From positions 1,621,501 through 1,685,500 of the forward strand of contig NZ_CP064781.1 of NCBI RefSeq assembly GCF_016858125.1: DNA of 64,000 bases, written 5' to 3'. Shown piece by piece: positions 38,520 through 46,833 of this stretch. The stretch comes from Azospira restricta. GTDB lineage: Bacteria > Pseudomonadota > Gammaproteobacteria > Burkholderiales > Rhodocyclaceae. Numbering within the stretch: the stretch's first letter is position 1; each line of letters begins with the position of its first letter. Both the position numbers and the translations under genes were made by a program. The notes under the pieces were generated by a model. It was not told the DNA's origin, did no database searches, and saw nothing but the letters and a program-made list of their open reading frames with translations.

Positions 38520-39908
38520 CTAGAACGGAAGCGCCAGCGCCGGGCGGGCGGCCTGCAGCACGCGGCGGAAGTCGTCCTGGATGCGGGCCAGCGCCGCCGG
38601 GTTGTCGGCCTCGAAACGCAGCACCACCACCGGTGTCGTGTTCGACGGCCGGGCCAGGCCGAAGCCGTCGGCGTACTCGACGCGCAGGCCGTCGATGGTG
38701 ATCACCTCCTGCGCATCGGTGAAGCGGGCGCTCGCCTTCAGCTCGTCGAGCAGCGCGAACGGCTCGCCCTCGGCCATCTTGATGTTCAGCTCGGGCGTGC
38801 TGGTCGCGTTCGGCAGCGCCTTCAGCACCGCGCTCGGGTCGGCGCTGCGCGCCAGGATCTCGAGCAGGCGGGCGCCGGTGTACAGGCCGTCGTCGAAGCC
38901 GAACCAGCGCTCCTTGAAGAAGACGTGGCCGCTCATCTCGCCGGCGAGCGGGGCACCGGTCTCCTTCAGCTTCTTCTTGATCAGAGCGTGGCCGGTCTGC
39001 CACATCGTCGGCCGGCCGCCGCGCTCGCGGATGAACGGCGCCAGGAGGCGCGTGCATTTGACGTCGTAGATGATCTCGCCGCCGGGCACGCGGGAGAGCA
39101 CGTCGGCGGCGAAGAGCATCAGCTGGCGGTCGGGGAAGATGATCTCGCCATCCTTGGTGACGACGCCGAGGCGGTCGCCGTCGCCGTCGAAGGCGAGCCC
39201 GATCTCGGCGTCGGTCTCCTGCAGCGCGCGGATCACGTCCTGCAGGTTCTCCGGCTTCGACGGGTCGGGGTGGTGGTTCGGGAAGTTGCCGTCGACCTCG
39301 CAGAACAGCTCGACCAGCTCGCAGCCCAGCTGCCTGAACAGCGCCGGCGCGATGCCGCCGGCGACGCCGTTGCCGCAGTCGATGACGATCTTCAGCGGCC
39401 GCGCCAGCTTGACGTCGCCGACGATGCGGGCGACGTAGGCGTCGCGTACGTCGGCCGAGCGGATCGTGCCGCTGCCGGTCAGCAGCTCGCCGGCCTCGAT
39501 GCGCGCCTTCAGCTGCTGGATCGCGTCGAGCGCCAGCGTCTCGCCGGCGATCACCATCTTCAGGCCGTTGTAGTCGGGCGGGTTGTGGCTGCCGGTGACC
39601 GAGACGCAGCTGTGGCAGCCCAGTTCGTAGGCGGCGAAGTAGGTCAGCGGCGTCGGCACGCAGCCGACGTCGATCGCGTCGACGCCGGCGCTGACGATGC
39701 CCTGCATCAGCGCGCCGGCGAGCTCCGGGCCGGACAGCCGTCCGTCGCGGCCGACGGCGATCGCGCTCTGGCCGCGCTCGCGGGCGAGCGAGCCGAGCGC
39801 CTGGCCGACGGCGCGGCAGATCTCGGGGGTGAGCGATTTGCCGACGATGCCGCGGATGTCGTAGGCCTTGAAGATTTCGGGCGGGAGCGTGATGTGGGTC
39901 TGGGTCAT
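38520..39908 (-). CDS. Phosphomannomutase/phosphoglucomutase (AlgC/ManB type)
   Basis: 462 residues, like P. aeruginosa AlgC (463). The phosphoserine loop is VTGSHNPPDYNGLKM, the metal loop is AFDGDGDRLG, the sugar-binding loop is GEMSGHVFFKERW, and the start is FKAYDIRGIVG. It interconverts hexose 1- and 6-phosphates for LPS and exopolysaccharide sugars. ATG at 39908 follows the YheT gene stop by 1 nt (TGACATG); an ATG at 39920 would overlap it and lacks a ribosome site. waaF lies upstream in the same group. Confidence 0.93.
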   Translation of the reverse strand: MTQTHITLPPEIFKAYDIRGIVGKSLTPEICRAVGQALGSLARERGQSAIAVGRDGRLSGPELAGALMQGIVSAGVDAIDVGCVPTPLTYFAAYELGCHSCVSVTGSHNPPDYNGLKMVIAGETLALDAIQQLKARIEAGELLTGSGTIRSADVRDAYVARIVGDVKLARPLKIVIDCGNGVAGGIAPALFRQLGCELVELFCEVDGNFPNHHPDPSKPENLQDVIRALQETDAEIGLAFDGDGDRLGVVTKDGEIIFPDRQLMLFAADVLSRVPGGEIIYDVKCTRLLAPFIRERGGRPTMWQTGHALIKKKLKETGAPLAGEMSGHVFFKERWFGFDDGLYTGARLLEILARSADPSAVLKALPNATSTPELNIKMAEGEPFALLDELKASARFTDAQEVITIDGLRVEYADGFGLARPSNTTPVVVLRFEADNPAALARIQDDFRRVLQAARPALALPF

Positions 39909-39909
39909 G

Positions 39910-40890
39910 TCAGTTTCCATGATCGAAGAAATGGAGGAGGCGTTGCGGCATCCAGTCGAGCCGGCCCGGCAGGCTGCCGGCGACGAAGCCGACGTGGCCG
40001 CCTTCGTGCGCGAGGTCGAGCGTCACCTGCGGCGACGCCTCGTCGGCGTGCGGCAGCGCATGCGCCGGCAGGAAGGGATCGTTCTTCGCGGCGAGCAGCA
40101 GCGTCGGCAGCCGGATGCTGCGCAGGAAGGGTTTCGCCGAGGCGCGCCGCCAGTAGTCGTCGGCGCCGGCGAAGCCGTGCAGCGGCGCGGTGACGGCGTC
40201 GTCGAACTCGTACAGGTTGCGCGCGTGCCGCATGCGCTGCTCGTCGAAGAGGCCGGGGTAGTGCCTGAGCTTCTCGGCGGCATTGTGCTTCAGCGTCTGC
40301 AGGAAATGGCGGGTGTACAGGCGGTTGAAGCCGCGGCCCAGCTGGTGGCCGCAGGCGGCGAGGTCGAGCGGGGCGCACACCGCCGCCGCCGCGCGCAGCA
40401 GGTCGCCGGCGCGGAATTCGCGCTCGCCCAGCCACTTCAGGAGCGCGTTGCCGCCGAGCGAGACGCCGACCGCGAACAGCGGCCGGTACGGATGCTGCTG
40501 GTGCAGGCGGTGCAGCACCCAGTCCACCTCGTCCGAATCGCCGGAGTGGTAGGCCCGCGGCAGCCGGTTGATTTCGCCCGAGCAGCCGCGGAAGTGCGAG
40601 ACGACGCCGGTCCAGCCGCGCGCCTGCAGCGCCTGCATCAAGGCGGTGGCGTAATGGCTGCGCGAGCTGCCCTCGAGGCCGTGGAAGAGAACGACGACCG
40701 GCTGCCCGGCGGCGCCGTCGATCCAGTCGAGGTCGATGAAGTCGCCGTCCGGCGTCTCCCAGCGCTCGCGCCGGTAGGCCGGCGGCAGCGGCTTGATCAG
40801 CAGCGGGTAGAGCGTCTGCGCGTGGCCGCCGGGCAGCCATTTCGGCGCGCGGTACGCGGGAAAGGCGGGCGCGGCGGCTATGTCGCTCAA
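39910..40890 (-). CDS. YheT-family alpha/beta hydrolase
   Basis: 326 residues. The hydrolase nucleophile elbow is VGVSLGGNALLKWLGE (Ser), with VVLFHGLEGSSRSHYA as the oxyanion region and HEGGHVGFVAG supplying the His; WLPGGHAQTLYP at the start is the YheT signature. Substrate is unknown in this family. The start is TTG at 40890, overlapping the upstream stop (TTGA); no ATG is near the conserved N-terminus. Confidence 0.88.
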   Translation of the reverse strand: MSDIAAAPAFPAYRAPKWLPGGHAQTLYPLLIKPLPPAYRRERWETPDGDFIDLDWIDGAAGQPVVVLFHGLEGSSRSHYATALMQALQARGWTGVVSHFRGCSGEINRLPRAYHSGDSDEVDWVLHRLHQQHPYRPLFAVGVSLGGNALLKWLGEREFRAGDLLRAAAAVCAPLDLAACGHQLGRGFNRLYTRHFLQTLKHNAAEKLRHYPGLFDEQRMRHARNLYEFDDAVTAPLHGFAGADDYWRRASAKPFLRSIRLPTLLLAAKNDPFLPAHALPHADEASPQVTLDLAHEGGHVGFVAGSLPGRLDWMPQRLLHFFDHGN

Positions 40891-41333
40891 TGCAGGATCC
40901 GCGGCGGCGCGTTGCCTTCCGACGGCGGCTCGCTGGCCGTCGAGGCGTGGTGGGCGAGCAGGCGCCAGCCCTTGGCGCCGCGAATGTAGACGTTGGTGGC
41001 GAGCATCGGCCCGTGCGGGGTCGGGTCGTCGCCGAGGTAGAGAGTTTCCAGCACGTTGTGCACGGCCATCAGCGCGCTCGTCCAGCGCACCGTGTGCGAG
41101 ACGCGCACGTGCAGGCGCGAGCCGCTCTCGAACACCTGCCGCCACGATTCGCGCACCGCCGCGTGGCCAGAGAGGCGCTGGCCGGACGGGTGGATGCAGA
41201 CGACTTCCTCGTCGTCGGCCCAGGTCGCCATCATCGCCTCCAGGTCGCCGCGTTCGATCGCGTCGTAGAAGGCGGCCTCTGCGTCGTCGGGCGAGGCGAA
41301 CAGGGTCGGGTGCGGCGGATGCGTGTTGCTCAT
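40887..41333 (-). CDS. SnoaL/NTF2-like fold protein (YybH-like)
   Basis: 148 residues. FYDAIERGDLEAMMATWADDEEVVCIHPSGQRLSGHAAVRESW is the standard start of small NTF2-like proteins, and the rest is the curved-sheet part ending WRLLAHHASTASEP. Members act as small enzymes or binding proteins; nothing here shows which. It overlaps waaF by 4 nt upstream and the YheT gene by 4 nt downstream, so all three are coupled. Confidence 0.82.
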   Translation of the reverse strand: MSNTHPPHPTLFASPDDAEAAFYDAIERGDLEAMMATWADDEEVVCIHPSGQRLSGHAAVRESWRQVFESGSRLHVRVSHTVRWTSALMAVHNVLETLYLGDDPTPHGPMLATNVYIRGAKGWRLLAHHASTASEPPSEGNAPPRILH

Positions 41334-42322
41334 GGCAGAGACTCCTTCAGCACGCGTTGCGGGTCGAGCTTTTCCAGGCAGTCGAGGTGGCCGAGCGGGC
41401 ACTCGCGCTGGAAGCAGGGGCTGCAGTCGAGCTGCAGGCTGACCACCTTCGCCGTCGGCGACAGCGGCGGCGTGAAGCCCGGCGACGACGAGCCGTAGAG
41501 CGCCGTCAGCGGCCGGCCGAGGGCGGCGGCGACGTGCATCAGCCCGGAATCGTTACAGACGACGAAGTCGGCGAGCGCGATCAGGTCGATCGCCTGGTCG
41601 AGCGAGGTCCTGCCGCACAGGTTGTCGGCCGGGCCCTGGGCGGCGATCTCGTCGCCGACCGGCGCGTCCTTCGGCGAGCCGAGCGACCACACGGTGTAGC
41701 CGCGCGCGGCGAGCTCGCGCGCCAGCGTCGCGAAGTGCCGCGTCGGCCAGCGCTTGGCCGGGCCGTATTCGGCGCCGGGGCAGAAGACGACCAGCTTCGG
41801 CGGGCGGGGAAGGCCGAGCGCGGCGAGCGTGGCGTCCTGCTGGACGGGCGTGGAGGCTAGCCTGGGCAGCGGCAGCGGGCGCGGCAGCGGCGCGCCGACG
41901 GCTTCCGCGAGCTGCGCGAAGCGTTCGGCCATCTGCGGCAGCGCGACCTTGTCCAGCGTGTGGCGGACGTTGATCAGGCCGACCCGCGATTCGCCGGTGA
42001 AGCCGATGCGCTGCGGGATGCCGGCCAGGAACGGGATCAGCGCCGACTTCAGCGAGTTGGGTAGCACGTAGACGCGGTCGAACTTCTGCGCCGCCAGTTC
42101 GCGCGCCAGCCGCCAGCGCGCCGGGAGCGACAGCTGGCCGTGGCCGAAGGGGCTGTCGACGACGCCGGCGATCTCCGGCATGCGCCGCAGTACCGGCGCC
42201 ACCCAGCGCGGCGCCAGCGCGTGCAGTTCGAGGCCGGGATCGCGCTCGTGCAGGCGCACGAACAGCGGGTGCGCCATCACGGTGTCGCCGATCCAGGAGG
42301 GGGCGACGATCAGGGCTTTCAT
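41330..42322 (-). CDS. waaF: ADP-heptose--LPS heptosyltransferase II
   Basis: 330 residues, glycosyltransferase family 9. The N-terminus MKALIVAPSWIGDTVMAHPLFVRL, the middle CPGAEYGPAKRWPTRHFATLA and the C-terminal VCNDSGLMHVAAALGRPLTALYGSSSPGFTPP are WaaF blocks. It adds the second heptose to the LPS inner core on the cytoplasmic face of the inner membrane. ATG overlap with the NTF2-like gene gives ATGA. C-terminal cysteines (CSPCFQRECPLGHLDCL) are normal for the family. Confidence 0.94.
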   Translation of the reverse strand: MKALIVAPSWIGDTVMAHPLFVRLHERDPGLELHALAPRWVAPVLRRMPEIAGVVDSPFGHGQLSLPARWRLARELAAQKFDRVYVLPNSLKSALIPFLAGIPQRIGFTGESRVGLINVRHTLDKVALPQMAERFAQLAEAVGAPLPRPLPLPRLASTPVQQDATLAALGLPRPPKLVVFCPGAEYGPAKRWPTRHFATLARELAARGYTVWSLGSPKDAPVGDEIAAQGPADNLCGRTSLDQAIDLIALADFVVCNDSGLMHVAAALGRPLTALYGSSSPGFTPPLSPTAKVVSLQLDCSPCFQRECPLGHLDCLEKLDPQRVLKESLP

Positions 42323-42354
42323 CGGGCGGGGGCGGGGCGGTGCGACGTCAATGC

Positions 42355-42377
42355 AAACGGCCGCCCGTGGGCGGCCG
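42355..42377 (-). terminator. Probable terminator after the zinc-finger gene
   Basis: CGGCCGCCC (42358-42366) and GGGCGGCCG (42369-42377) form a perfect 9-bp stem; on the minus strand it is followed by TTTGC. The T-run is short, so efficiency is uncertain. Confidence 0.45.
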
Positions 42378-42385
42378 CGCGGGGC

Positions 42386-42580
42386 TCAGTGATGGCCCTT
42401 GGGCAGTTCGCCCTTGAACACGTAACGGGCGCTGCAGTACGGGCAGGTGACTTCGCCGTTGTGCGTCACGTCGAGGAAGACGCGCGGGTGCCGCGACCAC
42501 AGCGGTGCGTTCGGCTGCGGGCAGTGCAGCGGCAGGTCCTGGGCGGTGACTTCGACGGTGGTTTGCTGCTTCTCGGACAT
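42386..42580 (-). CDS. Small zinc-finger protein (zf-CHCC family)
   Basis: 64 residues. It carries the CHCC-type zinc ligands in PLHCPQPNAPLWSRHPRVFLDV and EVTCPYCSARYVF, closely matching small bacterial homologues of the complex I NDUFS6 C-terminal domain. It is 23 nt downstream of ilvE on the same strand, an arrangement common in betaproteobacteria. Function in bacteria is unproven. Confidence 0.88.
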   Translation of the reverse strand: MSEKQQTTVEVTAQDLPLHCPQPNAPLWSRHPRVFLDVTHNGEVTCPYCSARYVFKGELPKGHH

Positions 42581-42603
42581 TCCCTTATCTCCCTGGGCGT
42601 TGC

Positions 42604-43524
42604 TCAAACGTAGGCCAGCCAGTCGGCGTATTCGGGCAGGCGGCCGTTCACCAGGTCGAAGAAGCGGGCCTGCAGCTTGGTCGTGATCGGGCCGCGCTTG
42701 CCTTCGCCGATGACGCGGTTGTCGAGTTCGCGGATCGGCGTCACTTCTGCGGCGGTGCCGGTGAAGAAGGCCTCGTCGGCGATGTAGATGTCGTCGCGCG
42801 TGATCGGCCTGGAGACGACCTGGTAGCCGAGGTCGGCGGCGAGCTTCATCACCGTCTCGCGGGTGATGCCGCACAGGCCGGAGGTGATCTGCGGTTCGTA
42901 GATGGTGCCGTTCTTGATCACGAACAGGTTCTCGCCGGCGCCTTCGGCGACGAAGCCCATGGTGTCGAGCAGCAGCGCCTCGTCGTAGCCGTCCTGCGTC
43001 GCTTCGAGGTTGGCGAGGATCGAGTTGGCGTAGGTGGTGGCGACCTTGGCGCGCGGCATCGTCACGTTCACGTGGTGGCGGGCGAAGGACGCGGTCTTGA
43101 CGCGGATGCCCTTCTCCAGGCCTTCCTCGCCGAGGTAGGCGCCCCACGGCCAGGCGGCGATGGCGACGTGCACCTTGGCGCCGCGCGGCGAGACGCCCAT
43201 CTTCTCCGAGCCGTAGAAGGCGATCGGGCGCAGGTAGCAGGATTCCAGCTTGTTCGCGCGCACGACTTCCTTCTGCGCTTCCGCCAGCTGTTCGCGGCTG
43301 AACGGGATCTGCATCATGTAGATGTGCGCCGAGTTGAACAGGCGGTCGGTGTGCTCCTTGAGGCGGAAGATCGCCGTGCCCTTGTCGGTCTTGTAGGCGC
43401 GGACGCCCTCGAAGACGGACAGGCCGTAGTGCAGCGAGTGCGTCAGCACGTGCGTGGTCGCCTCGCGCCAGGGCACCAGTTCGCCATCCATCCAGATGAA
43501 GCCGTCGCGGTCGGACATCGACAT
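42604..43524 (-). CDS. ilvE: Branched-chain amino acid aminotransferase
   Basis: 306 residues, PLP fold-type IV. K160 in MPRAKVATTYANS is the PLP lysine; LHYGLSVFEGVRAYKT, EGAGENLFVIKNG, ITSGLCGITRETVM and FFTGTAAEVTPIRELD are family blocks. It performs the last step of Leu, Ile and Val synthesis. ATG at 43524 has AGGAG upstream; ATG at 43518 is also in frame. Long internal open frames antisense to it are not genes. Confidence 0.95.
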   Translation of the reverse strand: MSMSDRDGFIWMDGELVPWREATTHVLTHSLHYGLSVFEGVRAYKTDKGTAIFRLKEHTDRLFNSAHIYMMQIPFSREQLAEAQKEVVRANKLESCYLRPIAFYGSEKMGVSPRGAKVHVAIAAWPWGAYLGEEGLEKGIRVKTASFARHHVNVTMPRAKVATTYANSILANLEATQDGYDEALLLDTMGFVAEGAGENLFVIKNGTIYEPQITSGLCGITRETVMKLAADLGYQVVSRPITRDDIYIADEAFFTGTAAEVTPIRELDNRVIGEGKRGPITTKLQARFFDLVNGRLPEYADWLAYV

Positions 43525-43667
43525 GATCTTGTCTCCTGTGATTCTGTTGCCAGAGGTCAATCGAAAGGGTCGATTTTAGCCGATTTCGCCCCCTTCCGTC
43601 GTGCCGCCGCCGGTCGGCGGCTGACGCGGTTTTGTCTTGCCGGCGCGGAATCCGGGCTTGCAGGCGG

Positions 43668-43673
43668 TAAAAT
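43668..43673 (+). promoter_or_regulatory. Putative -10 element of the Nudix-mnmA operon
   Basis: TAAAAT in the context GGTAAAATGCCGG, 27 nt before the Nudix ATG at 43701. No convincing -35 at standard spacing. Confidence 0.3.
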
Positions 43674-43700
43674 GCCGGTTTTGCTTCCGCCCCGTTTGCC

Positions 43701-44159
43701 ATGTCCAACGCCGCCATCTGGAAACCCAACGTCACCGTCGCCGCCGTCATCGAGCGCGACGGCCGCTTCCTGCTGGTCGAGGAAGCGACCGACGACGGCC
43801 TGCGTTTCAACCAGCCGGCCGGCCACCTCGAATGCCGCGAGGCGCTGGTCGACGCCGTCGTCCGCGAGGCGCTCGAGGAAACCGGCTACCACTTCGTGCC
43901 GCGCTTCCTGGTCGGCGTCTACAGCTGGCGCAACGAGGCCAGGGACGTCACCTACCTGCGCTTCGCCTTCGGCGGCGAGATCGTCGGCCACGAACCGGAG
44001 CGCCGGCTGGACGAAGGCATCGTCGCCGCGCGCTGGCTGACGCCGGAGGAAATCCGCGCCTCGGCCGACCGCCACCGCAGCCCGTTGATCGTGCGCTGCG
44101 TCGACGACTGGCTGGCCGGTCGGCGCTATCCGCTGGAACTGCTGACGCACTACGGATGA
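43701..44159 (+). CDS. Nudix hydrolase, NudJ-like
   Basis: 152 residues, near the 153 of E. coli NudJ. The Nudix box is GHLECREALVDAVVREALEETGY, preceded by VAAVIERDGRFLLVEEATDDGLRFNQPAG. NudJ dephosphorylates thiamine pyrimidine pyrophosphate and nucleoside di- and triphosphates. In many beta- and gammaproteobacteria NudJ sits next to mnmA, as here (with one gene between), which supports the call. Confidence 0.88.
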   Translation: MSNAAIWKPNVTVAAVIERDGRFLLVEEATDDGLRFNQPAGHLECREALVDAVVREALEETGYHFVPRFLVGVYSWRNEARDVTYLRFAFGGEIVGHEPERRLDEGIVAARWLTPEEIRASADRHRSPLIVRCVDDWLAGRRYPLELLTHYG

Positions 44160-44737
44160 GGCGCGCGGCGCTGCTCTGCGGCCTCGCGCTGGTCTGCGCC
44201 GCCGCCGGCGCGCAGGAGAAGGTCGAGGTCTGCTACAACTACGGCTGCCTGAACACGGCGACCGTCAAGTTCGGCAAGCGCCAGCTGGCGGAAGTGCGCG
44301 ACCTGCTCGACGACGCGGTCGATGCCGCGCACGAACGCGCGCTGGTCGGCGTCGCGATCGGCCGCCTGCTCGGCTGGGCCGGCCGGCAGTCGCCGATCCA
44401 TGCCGACCGCGGCGGCAACTACGCCGACGACGGGGCGTATGGCCGCATGGACTGCATCGACCACGCGACGACGACCACGCGCCTGCTGCAGATGCTCGAG
44501 CGGCGCGGCTGGCTGCGCTGGCACCACGTGCGCGAACCCGAGGTGCGCACGCGGCTGGTCATCTTCGACCACTGGTCGGCGGTGATCGAGGAAGCGCCGA
44601 AGGCGCCGTACCGCGATGCGCATCCGCTGTCGCGGGCGCGCTACGCGGTCGATAGCTGGTTTTACGATAACGGCCTGCCGGCGGTGGTGATGCCGCTGGA
44701 TGCCTGGATGGATTGGGAGGGACCCCGTGTCGAATGA
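44156..44737 (+). CDS. Secreted protein of unknown function with possible Cys-His-Asp triad
   Basis: 193 residues with a signal peptide (1-19, ending AAAGA). It is translationally coupled on both sides: ATGA overlap with the Nudix gene and 11-nt overlap with mnmA. C100 ([17 protein letters not shown]) starts a predicted helix, H139 ([12 protein letters not shown]) lies on a predicted strand, and D166 ([11 protein letters not shown]) follows, an order like papain/transglutaminase-fold peptidases. That is my inference, not a family match. CYNYGC near the N-terminus may form a disulfide. Confidence 0.72.
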   Translation: MRRAALLCGLALVCAAAGAQEKVEVCYNYGCLNTATVKFGKRQLAEVRDLLDDAVDAAHERALVGVAIGRLLGWAGRQSPIHADRGGNYADDGAYGRMDCIDHATTTTRLLQMLERRGWLRWHHVREPEVRTRLVIFDHWSAVIEEAPKAPYRDAHPLSRARYAVDSWFYDNGLPAVVMPLDAWMDWEGPRVE

Positions 44738-45848
44738 AAACAATACCGTCGTCGTCGGCCTGTCCGGCGGCGTCGATTCGTCGGTGGCGGCGCTGCTGCT
44801 GAAACAGCAGGGCTACAAGGTCGTCGGCCTGTTCATGAAGAACTGGGAGGACGACGACAGCGACGAGTACTGCTCGTCGCGCCAGGACCTGGTCGACGTG
44901 ATGAGCGTCGCCGACAAGATCGGCATCGACGTCGAGGTGGTGAACTTCGCGAAGGAGTACAAGGAGCGCGTCTTCGCCGAGTTCCTCAAGGAATACCAGG
45001 CCGGCCGCACGCCGAACCCGGACGTGCTGTGCAACTCGGAGATCAAGTTCCGCGCCTTCCTCGACCACGCGCTGAAGATGGGCGCGGCGAAGATCGCCAC
45101 CGGCCACTATGCCGGCGTACGCGAGGTGGCCTCGCCCTCCGGAGTCGGCGTCGAGTACCAGCTCTTGAAGGCCGAGGACGGCACCAAGGACCAGAGCTAC
45201 TTCCTGCACCGGCTGAACCAGGCGCAGCTCGCCAAGACGATCTTCCCGCTGGCCGAGCTGTACAAGCGCGACGTGCGCAAGATCGCCCTTGATGCCGGAC
45301 TGCACGTCGCCGCGAAGAAGGACTCGACCGGCATCTGCTTCATCGGCGAGCGGCCGTTCAAGGATTTCCTGATGCGCTACCTGCCGCCGCAGAAGGGCGA
45401 GATCCGCGAGCTCGACTCCGGGCGCGTGCTCGGCGAGCACGACGGCATGACCTATCACACCATCGGCCAGCGCAAGGGGCTGCTGATCGGCGGCGTCAAG
45501 GGCGGCAAGGGCGCCGATTCCGGCGAGCACGACGCCTGGTTCGTCGCGAAGAAGGATGTCGCCGCCAACGTGCTCTACGTCGTGCAGGGGCACGACCACC
45601 CGGCGCTGCTCTCCGACACGCTGGTCGCCGCCGACCTGTCCTGGGTGTCCGGCCGGGCGCCGCATACGCACTGGGTCTATTGCGCGAAGACGCGCTACCG
45701 CCAGGAAGATGCCGCCTGCGAGGTCGAGCAGGTCGACGGCGAGCGCTGCGAGATCCGCTTCGCCGCGCCGCAGTGGGCGGTGACGCCGGGGCAGTCGGTG
45801 GTGCTCTACGAATCCCGCGTCTGCCTCGGCGGCGGCGTCATCCAGTAA
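44727..45848 (+). CDS. mnmA: tRNA 2-thiouridine(34) synthase MnmA
   Basis: 373 residues (E. coli 368). The PP-loop SGGVDSS is at 13-19; the catalytic cysteines are C102 ([13 protein letters not shown]) and C204 (STGICFIGE). It thiolates U34 of tRNA-Lys, -Glu and -Gln using a sulfur relay. GTG at 44727 has GGGAGGG upstream; its start lies within the preceding gene. The flippase-like gene starts 4 nt after its stop. Confidence 0.95.
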   Translation: MSNENNTVVVGLSGGVDSSVAALLLKQQGYKVVGLFMKNWEDDDSDEYCSSRQDLVDVMSVADKIGIDVEVVNFAKEYKERVFAEFLKEYQAGRTPNPDVLCNSEIKFRAFLDHALKMGAAKIATGHYAGVREVASPSGVGVEYQLLKAEDGTKDQSYFLHRLNQAQLAKTIFPLAELYKRDVRKIALDAGLHVAAKKDSTGICFIGERPFKDFLMRYLPPQKGEIRELDSGRVLGEHDGMTYHTIGQRKGLLIGGVKGGKGADSGEHDAWFVAKKDVAANVLYVVQGHDHPALLSDTLVAADLSWVSGRAPHTHWVYCAKTRYRQEDAACEVEQVDGERCEIRFAAPQWAVTPGQSVVLYESRVCLGGGVIQ

Positions 45849-45852
45849 TTCC

Positions 45853-46833
45853 GTGTCCGCCGCTCCCGCCGAAACTACGGAAACCGCCGTCGCGCCGGCG
45901 CGCCTGCACCGGGCAGTGCGCGCGGTGCTGTGGAGCGTCGTCGTCGCCGCCGTCGGCTACCTCGGCCTGTCGCTGTGGGCCGGCTGGCGCGAGGTCGTCG
46001 CCGCCGTCGTCCAGGTCGGGCCGTGGGTGCTGCTCGGCCTCTTGGCGCTGTCGCTGGCCAACTACCTGCTGCGCTTCGTGCGCTGGGGGCGCTACCTGAC
46101 GCTGCTCGATGCGCCGGTGCCGTGGCGCGTGAATCTCGACGCCTACTTCGCCGGCTTCGCGCTGACCACCAGCCCGGGCAAGCTCGGCGAGACGCTGCGC
46201 TCGGTGCTGCTGAAGCCGCACGGCGTACCGCCGGCGGCAAGCCTCGCCGCCTTCTTCGCCGAACGGGCCAGCGACCTCCTTTCCATCCTCGTGCTGGCCG
46301 CGATCGGCCTGTGGTCGTACGCGCCGGCGCGGCCGGTGGTCGGCTTCGCGCTCGCCTTCGTCGCCGTCGCGCTGCTGCTCGTGCAATGGACCGCGCTGAT
46401 CGCAGCCGTCGACCGCTGGGCGCTGGCGAGGGCCGGGCAGGGCGCGCGCTGGGCGAAGCTGCTGTCGCAGCTGTGCGAGATCGTGCTGCACTTCCGCCGC
46501 TGCTTCTCGCTGCCGGCGCTCTCCATGGGGCTCGGCCTCGGCGTCGTCGCCTGGTTGGCCGAGGGCGTCGGCTTCTGGTGGCTGCTCGCCGCACTCGGCC
46601 ATCCGCTCGACCTCTCCACCGCGGTCTTCGTCTACGCCTTCGCGATGCTGATCGGCGGCCTCTCCTTCCTGCCCGGCGGGCTGGGCAGCAGCGAGGCGGT
46701 GATGATCGCGCTGCTCTCGCTGCACGGCCTGCCGGAGGCGAGCGCGGTGACGGCGACGCTGATCTGCCGGCTGGCGACGCTGTGGTTCGCGGTCGCACTC
46801 GGCGCGCTGTTCATGCTGCGGGTGCGCAAGTGA
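45853..46833 (+). CDS. Flippase-like membrane protein (LPG synthase TM / YbhN family)
   Basis: 326 residues, about eight membrane spans. RFVRWGRYLTLLDAPVPWRVNLDAYFAGFALTTSPGKLGETLRSVLL and LSFLPGGLGSSEAVMIALLSLHGLPEASA are the conserved PF03706-type blocks. These proteins are proposed to move lipids or lipid-linked sugars across membranes and often lie near glycosyltransferase genes. It starts with GTG at 45853 and overlaps the DprE1-like gene by 4 nt, so a role in flipping the polyprenyl-phosphate-pentose product is a fair inference. Confidence 0.85.
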   Translation: MSAAPAETTETAVAPARLHRAVRAVLWSVVVAAVGYLGLSLWAGWREVVAAVVQVGPWVLLGLLALSLANYLLRFVRWGRYLTLLDAPVPWRVNLDAYFAGFALTTSPGKLGETLRSVLLKPHGVPPAASLAAFFAERASDLLSILVLAAIGLWSYAPARPVVGFALAFVAVALLLVQWTALIAAVDRWALARAGQGARWAKLLSQLCEIVLHFRRCFSLPALSMGLGLGVVAWLAEGVGFWWLLAALGHPLDLSTAVFVYAFAMLIGGLSFLPGGLGSSEAVMIALLSLHGLPEASAVTATLICRLATLWFAVALGALFMLRVRK

